Below are positions 7,151-15,658 of a stretch of 64,000 nucleotides of DNA, piece by piece. Numbering within the stretch: position 1 is the first letter of the stretch; each line of letters begins with the position of its first letter. Under the pieces are notes generated by a model. That model made no database searches, had not been told where the DNA came from, and saw only the letters and a list, made by a program, of their open reading frames with translations. The position numbers and the translations under genes are program-made. The DNA lies in contig NZ_LR743507.1 of the NCBI RefSeq assembly GCF_902712855.1, forward strand, positions 3,892,001 to 3,956,000, written 5' to 3'. This DNA comes from Variovorax paradoxus (lineage in GTDB: Bacteria; Pseudomonadota; Gammaproteobacteria; Burkholderiales; Burkholderiaceae_C).

Positions 7151-8382
7151 CAGCTGGCCACCCCGCGCGTCTGCAGCTTCGCGCCGGGGGCGGCCCACTC
7201 CTTGGGCCACACCACCACCCACTTGCCGTTCTGCACCTGCTTGACCTTGCCGAGGTCGTCGCCGAAGTTGCCGCGCTCGTTGAAGCGCAGCTTGCCCTGG
7301 ATGGTGTCGACCTTGTTGGCGCGCAGCCAGGTGGCCATGGCCTTGTCGTCGAGCCCCTTGGTGGCGACCACGGCCGCCTCGATGATCTGCCAGGCCGAGA
7401 ACGAGGCCGCGGCCTGTGTCTCCACCGCGGTGTCGGGCATGCCGGCCTTGGCCGCGCGCTCGCGGTAGACCTTCACGAACTCGGCGGCCGTGGGGTTGTC
7501 GGTGAACGGCGGGTGGTCCTCGAAGATCGTGGTGGCCAATGCGCCGTTGGCCTCGGGCGCCTTGAGCATCGGCGCGGGCGCAGGCACGTGATAGAAGTGG
7601 TGCAGCGGCGCATAGTCGATCTTCTTCATCGCATCGAGCAGCTGGTTGCCTTCGAGTCCGATGGCGCCGTTCCAGATGAAGTCGGGGTTGGCCTCCTTCA
7701 CGCGGCCCGCGATGGGACCGAAATCGCGGTTGCCGAAGTCCCATTCGAGGAACAGCACTTCCTTGATGCCGCGCTGCTTCGCCACCTCGCGCACGCCCAG
7801 CGCCACGAAGTGCACCGACGGGAACTTGCTCGTCACGATCGCGATGGTCTTCGGCGGCTTGGGCGAAGTGGCCAGCATGTCGAGCACCATCGCGGGCATG
7901 CTCTTCTCGGGGTCCGGGCCGAGCGACCACGCCGGGAACTGCTGGTCGTACTTGGCCAGGCTCGGGATGCCGAAGGTGTGATGCACCAGCGTCTTGTTGT
8001 AGCGCTGGGCCACGCCCATGGCCGAAAGAATGGCGCCGGTGGCATACGGGCCGATGAGCAGGTCGACCTTGTCGGCCGTCACCAGTTGCTCGTACAGCGT
8101 GCGCGCGAGGTCGGGCTTGGACTGGTCGTCCTTCAGCACCCATTCCACCGGCCGGCCCAACAGGCCGCCGCGCTGGTTGAGCTGCTCCACGTAGATCTCG
8201 CCCGTGAGCTTGTGCACGAGGCCCGTGGCCGACAGCGGCCCGGTGAGCGCCAGCGTGCCGCCCACGCGAACGGGCTTGCCCGCGGGCTGCTGCGCGAAGG
8301 CGGCGCGGCCGGTCAGGGCGCCGGTGCCGAGGGCACCGACGGCTGCGGCGGCCGTGACGAAGGAACGACGATCGATGCTCAT
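7150..8382 (-). CDS. Tat-exported ABC solute-binding protein (LivK-like)
   Basis: The 410-residue protein carries a twin-arginine signal (DRRSFV at 4-9, hydrophobic region, predicted cleavage after AFA near residue 30), followed by a periplasmic-binding fold typical of the Leu/Ile/Val-binding family: RVGGTLALTGPLSATG, VDLLIGPYATGAILSAM and YNKTLVHHTFG. It would capture the substrate in the periplasm and deliver it to the LivH/LivM channel. The family includes binders of amino acids, amides, aromatic acids and ureas. Co-transcription with ring-cleavage genes argues for an aromatic or ring-derived acid, which is an inference. Confidence 0.88.
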   Translation of the reverse strand: MSIDRRSFVTAAAAVGALGTGALTGRAAFAQQPAGKPVRVGGTLALTGPLSATGLVHKLTGEIYVEQLNQRGGLLGRPVEWVLKDDQSKPDLARTLYEQLVTADKVDLLIGPYATGAILSAMGVAQRYNKTLVHHTFGIPSLAKYDQQFPAWSLGPDPEKSMPAMVLDMLATSPKPPKTIAIVTSKFPSVHFVALGVREVAKQRGIKEVLFLEWDFGNRDFGPIAGRVKEANPDFIWNGAIGLEGNQLLDAMKKIDYAPLHHFYHVPAPAPMLKAPEANGALATTIFEDHPPFTDNPTAAEFVKVYRERAAKAGMPDTAVETQAAASFSAWQIIEAAVVATKGLDDKAMATWLRANKVDTIQGKLRFNERGNFGDDLGKVKQVQNGKWVVVWPKEWAAPGAKLQTRGVAS

Positions 8383-8431
8383 TTTTTTGTCTCCGTAGTT
8401 GTTGTGACTGGCGCCGGCGTTGTGCCGCGCT

Positions 8432-9286
8432 TCAGTCCCCGTCGACGACGGGGTTCGAGAGCAGGCCTACGCCTTCGATCTCCACTTCGCACACGTCGCC
8501 GGCCTTCATGAAGACCTGCGGCTTGCGCGCCAGCCCCACGCCCGAGGGGGTGCCGGCGATGATGATGTCGCCCGGCTGCAGCGCGAACGGCTCGGAGCAC
8601 ACCGACACCAGCGTGGCCACGTCGAAGATCATGTCGCGCGTGTTGGCGTCCTGCAGCACCGTGCCGTTCAGGCGCGTCTGCAGCTTCAGGCCGGTGGCGC
8701 CCGCGGGCAGCTCGTCGGCGGTGACGAACTCGGGGCCGAAGGAGCCCGAGCGGTCGAAGTTCTTGCCCATCATCCATTGCGCCGACTTGAACTGGTAGTC
8801 GCGAATGGAGCCGTCGTTGAACACCGAGTAGCCCGCCACGTGGTTCAGCGCATCGGCCTTCTTGATGTACCGGCCGGCCTTGCCGATGACCACCAGCAGC
8901 TCGCCCTCGTAGTCGAACTGCGTCGACACGTGCGGGCGCACGATCGGCTGGTTGTGGCCGACCCACGACGAAGGGAAGCGATGGAACAGCACCGGGTAGG
9001 TCGGCGGGTCGAACTTGCTCTCGGCCGCATGGTCGATGTAGTTGAGGCCCACCGCGATGGCCTTGGAGGGCGACTGCACGGGCGGCAGCCAGTCGATGTC
9101 CGACAGCGGCAGGCGCGTGCGCGCGCTGCTGCCGGCCTTCTTCGCGGCGGCCATGGCGTCGGGGCCGGCGCGCAGCAGTTCGTCGAGCGTGGCGGGCAGG
9201 CCTTCGGCGGTGAGGTTGACCACCTCCTGGTCGAGGCGCAGGCCGAGGGCGGGCTGGCCGTTGTGATGGAAAGCGAGAAGACGCAT
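8432..9286 (-). CDS. fumarylacetoacetate hydrolase family protein
   Basis: The 284-residue protein has the FAH C-terminal fold: KAIAVGLNYIDHAAE, the metal-binding E-x-E in YEGELLVVIGK, and FNDGSIRDYQ supplying the conserved Asp, plus IIAGTPSGVGL near the C-terminus. Members hydrolyse or decarboxylate acylpyruvates and ring-fission products using a divalent metal, for example acylpyruvases or 2-hydroxyhepta-2,4-diene-1,7-dioate isomerases. It lies 78 bp after the extradiol dioxygenase gene and 49 bp before the solute-binding gene, fitting a step after ring cleavage. The substrate is unknown. Confidence 0.9.
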   Translation of the reverse strand: MRLLAFHHNGQPALGLRLDQEVVNLTAEGLPATLDELLRAGPDAMAAAKKAGSSARTRLPLSDIDWLPPVQSPSKAIAVGLNYIDHAAESKFDPPTYPVLFHRFPSSWVGHNQPIVRPHVSTQFDYEGELLVVIGKAGRYIKKADALNHVAGYSVFNDGSIRDYQFKSAQWMMGKNFDRSGSFGPEFVTADELPAGATGLKLQTRLNGTVLQDANTRDMIFDVATLVSVCSEPFALQPGDIIIAGTPSGVGLARKPQVFMKAGDVCEVEIEGVGLLSNPVVDGD

Positions 9287-9364
9287 GGGGAGTTCCTTGT
9301 GTGATGCCGTTGGCGTAAAGAAGAAAAGAAGAACCAGAAGAAGAAGAAGAGCCGAGAACCGGTC

Positions 9365-10363
9365 TCAGGCCGTGGCTGGCGCCCCGGCCTCGACCTCGAA
9401 GTTGGTGACGAAGTCCTCGGGCACTTTCGGACCCCAGGCGTAGAAGGAGTCTTCGGGCGGATGGTCGGCGCTGGTCCAGTCGAAGTCGCCGGGCACGAAG
9501 TCCATGTCGCAGGAGTACTCCGAGTAGCTGCCCCACGGGTCGCGCACGTAGTGGAAGTAGTTCGAACCCAGCACGTGGCGTCCCACGCCCCAGCCGCGCG
9601 CATGGCCGGCGGCGTACATCTGCTCCATGCCGCGGCCGACTTCGTCGATGTTGGCGACGTCCCAGCTCAGGTGGTGCAGGCCCGGTCCGTTCGAATGCGC
9701 CATGGCGATCAGGTGGTGGTCGCTGCCGTGCACGCCGTGCATGAAGACGATCAGGTCGCCCGAGCGGTCGGTGATGCGCAGGCCCAGCGCGTCTTCGTAG
9801 AAGCGCACCGCCTCGGGCACCTTCGCGCAGAACAGCAGGATGTGCGAGAGACGGCGCGGATGCACCTTCGGGATGCGCGCGCGGTTCGGCGAAGCGCCGA
9901 TGCCCACCGGCGGACGCGGCGCGACCACCGGTGGGCTGCCTTCGTCGGGCGCGCTCTTGGCCGCCACCACGACCTGCACCGGATAGCCCTCGGGGTGCAT
10001 CACCCACAGGCCCCGGTCGTCGCCCAGCGGATGCGGCGAGCAGCGCGGCACGCCCAGGCGCTCGATGCGCGCGGCGATCGCGTCGAAGTCTTCTGCGAAG
10101 CAGGCGAAGCGCAGGTACTGCAGCTTCTTCGGGCCGGCCGCCTGAGAGAGCGAGCCCCACGCATGGGGATGGCCGGCGGTGAACAGGTCGAGACGGGCGC
10201 GATCGCCCTCGCCCTCTCGCCGAGGCTCGAGCCCGAAGGCGTCGTAGAAGCGCGCCGCCTCGTCGAGATCGGGCACGGTGAAGACGAAAGCATCGAGCGA
10301 ATGAACGCTGTGCAGGTCGGCGCGCCCAGGGTTCTTGCGGGTGCGAAGCTGGAACTCGGCCAT
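9365..10363 (-). CDS. two-domain VOC extradiol ring-cleavage dioxygenase-like protein
   Basis: The 332-residue protein has two vicinal-oxygen-chelate modules (about 20-135 and 170-300), as in type I extradiol dioxygenases such as catechol or 2,3-dihydroxybiphenyl dioxygenase. The C-terminal module keeps candidate Fe(II) ligands His174 (RRLSHILLF), His230/231 (GLHHLSWDV) and Glu282 (YSEYSCDMDF). The ATG at 10363 is chosen for a GGAG 9 bases upstream; an earlier in-frame start at 10390 exists. It is first in the catabolic/uptake operon and divergent from the GntR gene, whose product probably controls it. Confidence 0.88.
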   Translation of the reverse strand: MAEFQLRTRKNPGRADLHSVHSLDAFVFTVPDLDEAARFYDAFGLEPRREGEGDRARLDLFTAGHPHAWGSLSQAAGPKKLQYLRFACFAEDFDAIAARIERLGVPRCSPHPLGDDRGLWVMHPEGYPVQVVVAAKSAPDEGSPPVVAPRPPVGIGASPNRARIPKVHPRRLSHILLFCAKVPEAVRFYEDALGLRITDRSGDLIVFMHGVHGSDHHLIAMAHSNGPGLHHLSWDVANIDEVGRGMEQMYAAGHARGWGVGRHVLGSNYFHYVRDPWGSYSEYSCDMDFVPGDFDWTSADHPPEDSFYAWGPKVPEDFVTNFEVEAGAPATA

Positions 10364-10500
10364 GTCGTGTGTCTCCGTTCTTCTATCCATGTTCAGTTAA
10401 ATAATATATTCTTTTGTCGTTAGTCTATTGTTTGCCGGTTCATGGATCATTAGGGTTAACAAGTAACATCAGCCGTTTTTCGCGGTGAGACGGGAGTGCA
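10364..10500. promoter_or_regulatory. divergent promoter region of dioxygenase operon and gntR
   Basis: These 137 bp between two divergent starts are far more AT-rich than their surroundings, with an AATATATT palindrome near 10408 that can serve as a -10 element for the minus-strand operon, and AT-rich runs nearer to gntR. GntR/FCD regulators usually bind such intergenic palindromes in response to a pathway acid. No exact operator can be fixed from one sequence. Confidence 0.5.
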
Positions 10501-11190
10501 ATGAACGAAAAAACAAGAGGCATGAGCCAGACGCGGCAGGTGTTCACCGAACTGCGGACCGCCATCGTGGGCGGGCGCCTGCTGCCGGGGTCCAAGCTCA
10601 ACATCGCTGCACTGGCCGAGGAGCTGGACGTCAGCGCCGGCGCGGTGCGCGAGGGCCTGGCCATGCTGGAAGCCGAGGCGCTGGTGGTGTCCGAGCCGGC
10701 GCGCGGCTATCGCGTGAGCCCGATCTCGCAGGCCGACCTCGAGGAACTGGTGAAGGCGCGCATCGAGATCGAGAAGCTGTGCCTGGCCGAGGCCATCCGC
10801 CACGGCGACCTGGCCTGGGAAGGCAGCGTGGTGTCGGCCCACCACCGTCTCTCGAGGCTGGCCGAACGCGACGCCGCCATGCCCTCGGTGCTGAGCACCG
10901 AGTGGACCGACAGCCATGCGGAGTTCCACAACGCGCTGGTCGCCGGCTGCCCCAACGGCTGGCTGCTGCGCATGCACCAGATGCTCTACCAGCAGAGCGA
11001 GCGCTACCGGCAGCTGTCGGCACCGATGTCGAAGGAATCGCGCGACGTGGGCGCGGAGCACCAGGCCCTGCTCGACGCGGTGCTCAACCGCGACATCCTC
11101 GCCGCGCAGACCCTGATCGCGGAACACCTTCAGACCACCGGCCGGCTCCTGCTGGCGGCGCTGAAGGCGAATCCGCCGGCCGAACGCTGA
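10501..11190 (+). CDS. GntR family (FCD) transcriptional regulator
   Basis: The 229-residue protein has an N-terminal winged helix (about 10-75: IVGGRLLPGSKLNIAALAEEL, VSAGAVREGLAMLEAEALV) and a C-terminal all-helical FCD domain with the ligand/metal-site pattern DSHAEFHNALVAG and later EHQALLDAV. Such regulators usually repress an adjacent catabolic operon until an organic acid binds. Here the divergent gene set is the dioxygenase/FAH/ABC operon, the likely target. The start has a GGGAG just upstream. Confidence 0.93.
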   Translation: MNEKTRGMSQTRQVFTELRTAIVGGRLLPGSKLNIAALAEELDVSAGAVREGLAMLEAEALVVSEPARGYRVSPISQADLEELVKARIEIEKLCLAEAIRHGDLAWEGSVVSAHHRLSRLAERDAAMPSVLSTEWTDSHAEFHNALVAGCPNGWLLRMHQMLYQQSERYRQLSAPMSKESRDVGAEHQALLDAVLNRDILAAQTLIAEHLQTTGRLLLAALKANPPAER

Positions 11191-11306
11191 AAGCGCGCCG
11201 GCCAGCCATTGCGCCGGCGCATCACAGCTATATCGGCGGCCCACTTCCGGTGCCGCCACCGCACGCGCAAGCTCCTTCGTGACCCATTCATCACAAGGAG
11301 CGATCG

Positions 11307-11879
11307 ATGTTCGCGATGCAGTACGCCCACCGGCTTCCAGCCGACTACGACATGCAAGTCATACGGCAGCGCGCCCTGCGGCGCGGCCCGCTGTGGGACG
11401 ACACCGAAGGGCTGGTCTTCAAGGCGTTCGTCTCGCAGGAGCGTGGCCGCCACGGCGCCACCGGCCACCTGTATGCGTCCGTCTACCTGTGGCATGACCT
11501 TTCGGCGGCAGCGCGCTTTCTCATGGGGGAGCGCTTCCAGGGCGTGATCGACTCGTTCGGCCGGCCGCGCGTGGAAACCTGGCTGCCGCTGGATGCACGC
11601 TCCGGCGCCGGCCGCGCGCGGCGTGCTTCGTGGCTGCAGCGCGAAGAGCGCGTGCTGGACGCGAACGCCGACCGCGCCGCGGTGTTCGCGGCGGAAGCCG
11701 AAGCCAACCGCGAGCGCGCAGCGCAACCGGGTTGCGTTGCGATGTGGACCGCCCTCGAGCCCGGTGCGTGGCGGCTGGTTCGCTTCACGCTCTCGGCGGA
11801 TGCGCCGGCGCCTGGGGACCCCGGCGTCTTTCTCGAAGTGCTGCACCTTGCGAAGCCAGGCCTGGCGCAACTCGCATGA
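11307..11879 (+). CDS. DUF4865 family protein
   Basis: The 190-residue protein begins MFAMQYAHRLPADYDMQVIR, the hallmark of the DUF4865 family, with the conserved LVFKAFVSQERG and LWHDLSAAARFLMGERFQGV segments. The family has no established activity; its fold resembles a ferredoxin-like monooxygenase-type dimer, which is only a guess here. AAGGAGCGATCG precedes the ATG. Its stop codon overlaps the start of the next, very small gene (ATGA), so the two are coupled. The neighbouring LysR gene is convergent, ending 4 bp away. Confidence 0.8.
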   Translation: MFAMQYAHRLPADYDMQVIRQRALRRGPLWDDTEGLVFKAFVSQERGRHGATGHLYASVYLWHDLSAAARFLMGERFQGVIDSFGRPRVETWLPLDARSGAGRARRASWLQREERVLDANADRAAVFAAEAEANRERAAQPGCVAMWTALEPGAWRLVRFTLSADAPAPGDPGVFLEVLHLAKPGLAQLA

Positions 11880-11998
11880 AAGCGCCGCGCCCCTCCGAGC
11901 TCTGGCTGGCGCATCTGGCCAGCGTCGGCGCGATGGCCGTCCTGCTCTGCGGCCTCGCGGCCCTGGCGGCGGCCGTGGTGCGCCGCCTCGTCTCTTGA
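11876..11998 (+). CDS. 40-aa single-span membrane protein coupled to DUF4865 gene
   Basis: A 40-residue frame starts at the ATG that overlaps the DUF4865 stop (ATGA at 11876-11879) and ends with TGA at 11996. It encodes a polar N-terminus, one hydrophobic segment (about 14-34, VGAMAVLLCGLAALAAAVV) and a basic RRLVS tail, the layout of a small single-pass inner-membrane protein. Translational coupling and sensible topology make it a credible gene despite its size. The function is unknown. Confidence 0.55.
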   Translation: MKAPRPSELWLAHLASVGAMAVLLCGLAALAAAVVRRLVS

Positions 11999-12002
11999 GC
12001 CT

Positions 12003-12854
12003 TCAGGCGGCGGTCGAGCGGATCGCCGTCGCCAGCGTCTGCAGCGCACGTCGCGCCTGCCTGTCGGACACGCCGGTGTGCATCACCACGTCGCGCGACG
12101 GCAGCGGCGGCAGGCCGAACACCGGGCCCATGTCGACCGTGCCCGGCGGTGCCACCCGTCGCCCCAGCGCAGCCACCGCGAGCCCCGCCGACACGGCGGC
12201 GCCCACCGTGAGCACGCCGCCGCCGACGAACGCCTCGGTCCACGGTACGCCGCCCGCGGTCAGCGCCGCGATGGCCATGGCGCGGACGCTGCACGGTTCG
12301 GCCTGCGTGGCCAGGCGCAAGGGCTCGCCCGATCGATGCACGAAGTCGGTTACAGCCATCCACCCGAAATGCTCCTCGAACAGCACCTCGCCGTCGAGGC
12401 GGCGGTTGTCGTGCCGCAGGACGATGGCGACGTCGAGAACGCCGCGGTCGAAGTCGTCGAGCAGCTCGCGCGAGGTGGACACGCGCACCTCCATCACCAC
12501 GTGCGGATCGGCGTCCTTCATCCGGCGCAGGAGCAGCGGCAGCTCGGCGCCGACGATGTGGTGGCTGATGCCCACCACCAGCCGGCGCGACGGCGTGGCG
12601 AACGATTCGAGCGCGCCGCTGTGCGCGGCAAGCAGCTGCCGTGCCGCCGGCAGGAACGCCAGGCCCTCGGCCGAAAGCCGCACCAGCCGGGGCGTGCGCT
12701 CGAGAAGGCGCTTGCCCAGTGCATCCTCGAGGCGCTTCACCTTGAGGCTCACTGCCGACTGGGAACTGTCCATGACCTCGGCTGCACGCGTGAAGCTCTT
12801 CAGGTCGGCGACGTGCACGAAGGCCTGCACCGCCTCGATGTCGAGGACCTTCAT
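12003..12854 (-). CDS. LysR family transcriptional regulator
   Basis: The 283-residue protein starts MKVLDIEAVQAFVHVADLKS and has the LysR helix-turn-helix (AAEVMDSSQSAVSLKVKRLEDALGKRLLER, about 23-52), then a linker and a periplasmic-binding-protein-like effector domain (RRLVVGISHHIVG onward). It is divergent from the D-threonine-aldolase-like gene 123 bp away, the usual arrangement in which a LysR protein activates the neighbour in response to its substrate and represses itself. Confidence 0.92.
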   Translation of the reverse strand: MKVLDIEAVQAFVHVADLKSFTRAAEVMDSSQSAVSLKVKRLEDALGKRLLERTPRLVRLSAEGLAFLPAARQLLAAHSGALESFATPSRRLVVGISHHIVGAELPLLLRRMKDADPHVVMEVRVSTSRELLDDFDRGVLDVAIVLRHDNRRLDGEVLFEEHFGWMAVTDFVHRSGEPLRLATQAEPCSVRAMAIAALTAGGVPWTEAFVGGGVLTVGAAVSAGLAVAALGRRVAPPGTVDMGPVFGLPPLPSRDVVMHTGVSDRQARRALQTLATAIRSTAA

Positions 12855-12977
12855 GAGGGCACCGGCATTTGGGAAACTACGATGGGTCGCAAGAACATTT
12901 CGATGCATCATTTCACACAAGCGCGGCGCTGCACGGCCTCGCCGCAGGCTCACCCTCCCCCACAAAGGCTTTCCCCG
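12855..12977. promoter_or_regulatory. divergent control region of lysR and aldolase-like gene
   Basis: This 123-bp region separates two divergent starts. The AT-richer part near 12885-12915, containing ATGCATCAT, is the most likely site for LysR binding and the promoters. No canonical T-N11-A box is clear enough to assign. Confidence 0.4.
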
Positions 12978-14126
12978 ATGCCCCAAGACACGCAGCAAGT
13001 CAACGCGCCCCTCATCGGCGTTCCCGGCGGCCGCCACCTCCTCGACACGCCCGCCCTGCTGATCGACCTGCCCCTCATGACGCGCAACATCGAGCGCATG
13101 GCCTCCTTCGCGAAGGCGCGCGGCATCAGCCTGCGTCCGCACGTGAAGACGCACAAGTCGGTCGAGATCGCGCGGCGGCAGGTGGCCGCCGGCGCCATCG
13201 GCGTGAGCTGCGTGACGCTGGGCGAGGCCGAGGCGATGGTCCTGGGCGGCATCCCGGGCGTGCTCATCACCTCGCCCGCGGTCACGCCGAGCAAGTTCGC
13301 GCGGCTCATCAAGCTGGCGCAGCGCGCACGGCCCGGCGACGTGATGGTGGTTGTCGACAACCCGCTGAACGTGGCGGAACTGGCGCGCGCCGCCGGCGAG
13401 CTCACGCATCCGCTCGACGTGCTGGTGGACTACGGCGCCGGCTACAACCGCACCGGCGCCGCCACACAGGCCAAGGTGCTCGAGCTCGCGGCGCTGGTGG
13501 CGGCCGAGCCGCGCCTGCGGCTGCGCGGTCTGCAGTCGTATGCGGGCAACCTGCAGCACATCGTGTCGCGCGAGGAGCGCAGCGCCGCCGCGGCGGCGTT
13601 GCGCGAAACCGTGGCGGGCATCGTGTCGGCCGCGCGCCGCCAGGGCCTGAACTTCGACATCGTGACGGGCGCGGGCACCGGCACGCACGACCTCGACGTG
13701 CAGGAGAACGCATTCACCGAGCTGCAGGCCGGCTCGTACGTGTTCATGGACGCCGAGTACGCGACCGTGCTGGCGAACGGCGGCGAGCCTTCGCCGTTCG
13801 ACGTCTCGCTGTTCGTGCAGACCGCGGTGGTCAGCACCAACGCGGCCGACTGGGTCACGGTGGACGGCGGCACCAAGTGCTTCTCGACCGACAGCGGCGT
13901 GCCGCTGGTGGCCAAGGGTGCGGACGCCGCGAGCCGCTATGCCTTCTTCGGCGACGAGCACGGCAAGCTGATGGTCCCGAAGGGCAACCGGCCCGCGCTC
14001 GGCGCGCGCGTGGAGTTCGTGACGCCGCACTGCGACCCGACGGTGAACCTGCACGACGCCTATCACGTGGTGGAGGGCGGCACGCTGGTGGCGATCTGGC
14101 CGGTGGACGCGCGCGGCAAGCGCTGA
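12978..14126 (+). CDS. D-threonine aldolase / DSD1 family PLP enzyme
   Basis: The 382-residue protein belongs to the fold-III (alanine-racemase-like) PLP family that includes D-threonine aldolase, D-serine dehydratase and D-threo-3-hydroxyaspartate dehydratase. The PLP lysine is in RPHVKTHK (Lys57). Near the C-terminus TPHCDPTVN offers His351 and Asp353 as metal ligands; this His-x-Asp spacing recalls bacterial D-threonine aldolases, whereas eukaryotic D-serine dehydratases use His-x-Cys. It would split or dehydrate a D-3-hydroxy amino acid in the cytoplasm. Substrate is unproven. It is probably controlled by the divergent LysR protein. Confidence 0.88.
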   Translation: MPQDTQQVNAPLIGVPGGRHLLDTPALLIDLPLMTRNIERMASFAKARGISLRPHVKTHKSVEIARRQVAAGAIGVSCVTLGEAEAMVLGGIPGVLITSPAVTPSKFARLIKLAQRARPGDVMVVVDNPLNVAELARAAGELTHPLDVLVDYGAGYNRTGAATQAKVLELAALVAAEPRLRLRGLQSYAGNLQHIVSREERSAAAAALRETVAGIVSAARRQGLNFDIVTGAGTGTHDLDVQENAFTELQAGSYVFMDAEYATVLANGGEPSPFDVSLFVQTAVVSTNAADWVTVDGGTKCFSTDSGVPLVAKGADAASRYAFFGDEHGKLMVPKGNRPALGARVEFVTPHCDPTVNLHDAYHVVEGGTLVAIWPVDARGKR

Positions 14127-14128
14127 AC

Positions 14129-14155
14129 GTGCCGGGCGTGCCGGGCGTGCCGGGC
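14129..14155. repeat. short tandem repeat, 9-bp unit x3
   Basis: Three perfect copies of GTGCCGGGC follow directly after the stop of the aldolase-like gene, with a partial fourth (GTGCC). They are outside any coding frame and their copy number could vary by slippage. Confidence 0.7.
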
Positions 14156-14314
14156 GTGCCGGTTCGTGCGCACCGGCATCGCCAGGACCCATCGCGCACG
14201 GCATAAGAAAACGCGAAAAGCGTATTTCACAAACGCGGGAGCGCGGGGGACAGTGAGCGCCTGTCCGTGTCTGTCCTTTCTCTTTCAGCGCGCGCTCCGG
14301 CGCCGCCCCGTCCC

Positions 14315-15574
14315 ATGTCATCCATCCAAGAAACGACGCGCCCCCCGGCGCACGTCGCGGGCGTTCACGCGCCCTCCTCGCAACAGCTCTTCGAGCGCTT
14401 CCGCCCGGTGTTCCAGCGAATCGCCGAGCATGCGACGCGGCGCGAGATCGCGCGCGAACTGGCCTACGAGCCCGTGGCATGGCTCAACGCCGAGCGCTTC
14501 GGTGCGCTGCGCGTGCCGCTCGAGCACGGCGGCATCGGCGCATCGGTCGAGCAGCTCTACGACCTGCTGATCGAGCTCGGCGAAGCCGACTCGAACCTGC
14601 CGCAGATCCTGCGCGCGCACTTCGGCTTCATCGAGCGGCTGCTTGCCGAGATCGATCCCGCACTGCACGGCCCATGGATGCGCCTGGCCGCCGAGGGCGT
14701 GGTGTTCGGCAATGCCACCACTGAACTGGGAGACGGCCCGATCGGCACCATGCAGACCACGCTGCGTCGCGACGGCGACGCCTGGCTGCTCGACGGCGAC
14801 AAGTACTACAGCACCGGCACGCTGTACGCCGACTGGATCTCGGTGTCGGCCCAACGCATCAACGACGACGGCAGCAGCGACCGCGTGATCGCACTCGTGC
14901 CCGCCGAGGCGCAGGGCGTGGAGCGCGTGGACGACTGGACCGGCTTCGGCCAGCGGCTGACCGCCTCGGGCACCACGCGCTTTCGCAACGTGCGGGTGAA
15001 GCCGGAGAACGTGCTGCTCTATGTGCGCGACCAGCCCACGCCGCTGACCGCGCATTTCCAGCTCACCCACCTGGCCACGCTCGCGGGCATCGCGCGCGCC
15101 ATCGTGCGCGACGCAGTGGCCTTCGTACAGCCGCGCAATCGCGTCTACAGCCATGGCGGCGGCAGCACGCCGCGCGAGGACCCGCTGGTGCAGCAGGTCA
15201 TCGGGCAACTCGCGAGCACGGCTTTCATCGCGGCGTCGACCGTGCAGGCGGTGGCGCGCGGGCTGGGCGAGATCGACCGTCATCGCGCGCGCGGCGAAGC
15301 GGCACCGGAAAGCCTGTTGTTCGAAGTGGAACTGAACACCGCCAAGGCGCAGGCCGGCATCGTCGATGCGGTGCTGCAGGCAGGCACGCGGCTGTTCGAC
15401 ATCGGCGGCGCCTCGGCCCTGCAGGAAGACCGCCGGCTCGACCGGCACTGGCGCAACGCGCGCACGCTGGCGTCGCACAACCCGACGATCTACAAGGGCC
15501 GCGTGGTGGGCGACCACCTGCTGAACGGGGCCAGGCCGACCTTCTACTGGGCGGTGGGAGCGATCGCGTCCTGA
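14315..15574 (+). CDS. acyl-CoA-dehydrogenase-fold flavin monooxygenase (DszC/SfnB-like)
   Basis: The 419-residue protein has the acyl-CoA dehydrogenase fold: N-terminal helices, then the flavin/substrate beta domain (GNATTELGDGP, WLLDGDKYYSTGTLYADWI) and a C-terminal helical bundle ending NPTIYKGRVVGDHLLNG. That C-terminal pattern is typical of the DszC/SfnB/SfnC group, FMN-dependent monooxygenases used in sulfone, sulfide or amine oxidation during sulfur scavenging, rather than of beta-oxidation enzymes. A partner flavin reductase is not in the window. The ATG at 14315 is preferred over one at 14267, but both have weak ribosome binding sites. Confidence 0.8.
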   Translation: MSSIQETTRPPAHVAGVHAPSSQQLFERFRPVFQRIAEHATRREIARELAYEPVAWLNAERFGALRVPLEHGGIGASVEQLYDLLIELGEADSNLPQILRAHFGFIERLLAEIDPALHGPWMRLAAEGVVFGNATTELGDGPIGTMQTTLRRDGDAWLLDGDKYYSTGTLYADWISVSAQRINDDGSSDRVIALVPAEAQGVERVDDWTGFGQRLTASGTTRFRNVRVKPENVLLYVRDQPTPLTAHFQLTHLATLAGIARAIVRDAVAFVQPRNRVYSHGGGSTPREDPLVQQVIGQLASTAFIAASTVQAVARGLGEIDRHRARGEAAPESLLFEVELNTAKAQAGIVDAVLQAGTRLFDIGGASALQEDRRLDRHWRNARTLASHNPTIYKGRVVGDHLLNGARPTFYWAVGAIAS

Positions 15575-15658
15575 TACGGATGCCGCGGTGTCGGGCGCTC
15601 GGAAGGCGGAGCGCTTAAAGTCCCGGGTCTTCCTCTTTCCGACCGGACCTCGATCTCC

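Noticed and set aside
10364..10500. A specific GntR operator
   Set aside because: Several partial dyads exist in the AT-rich region but none is strong enough to assign without comparative data.
12855..14480. A long minus-strand extension upstream of the LysR start, opposite the aldolase-like gene
   Set aside because: The LysR family begins at MKVLDIEAVQAF. The extension is antisense to a well-supported plus-strand PLP enzyme.
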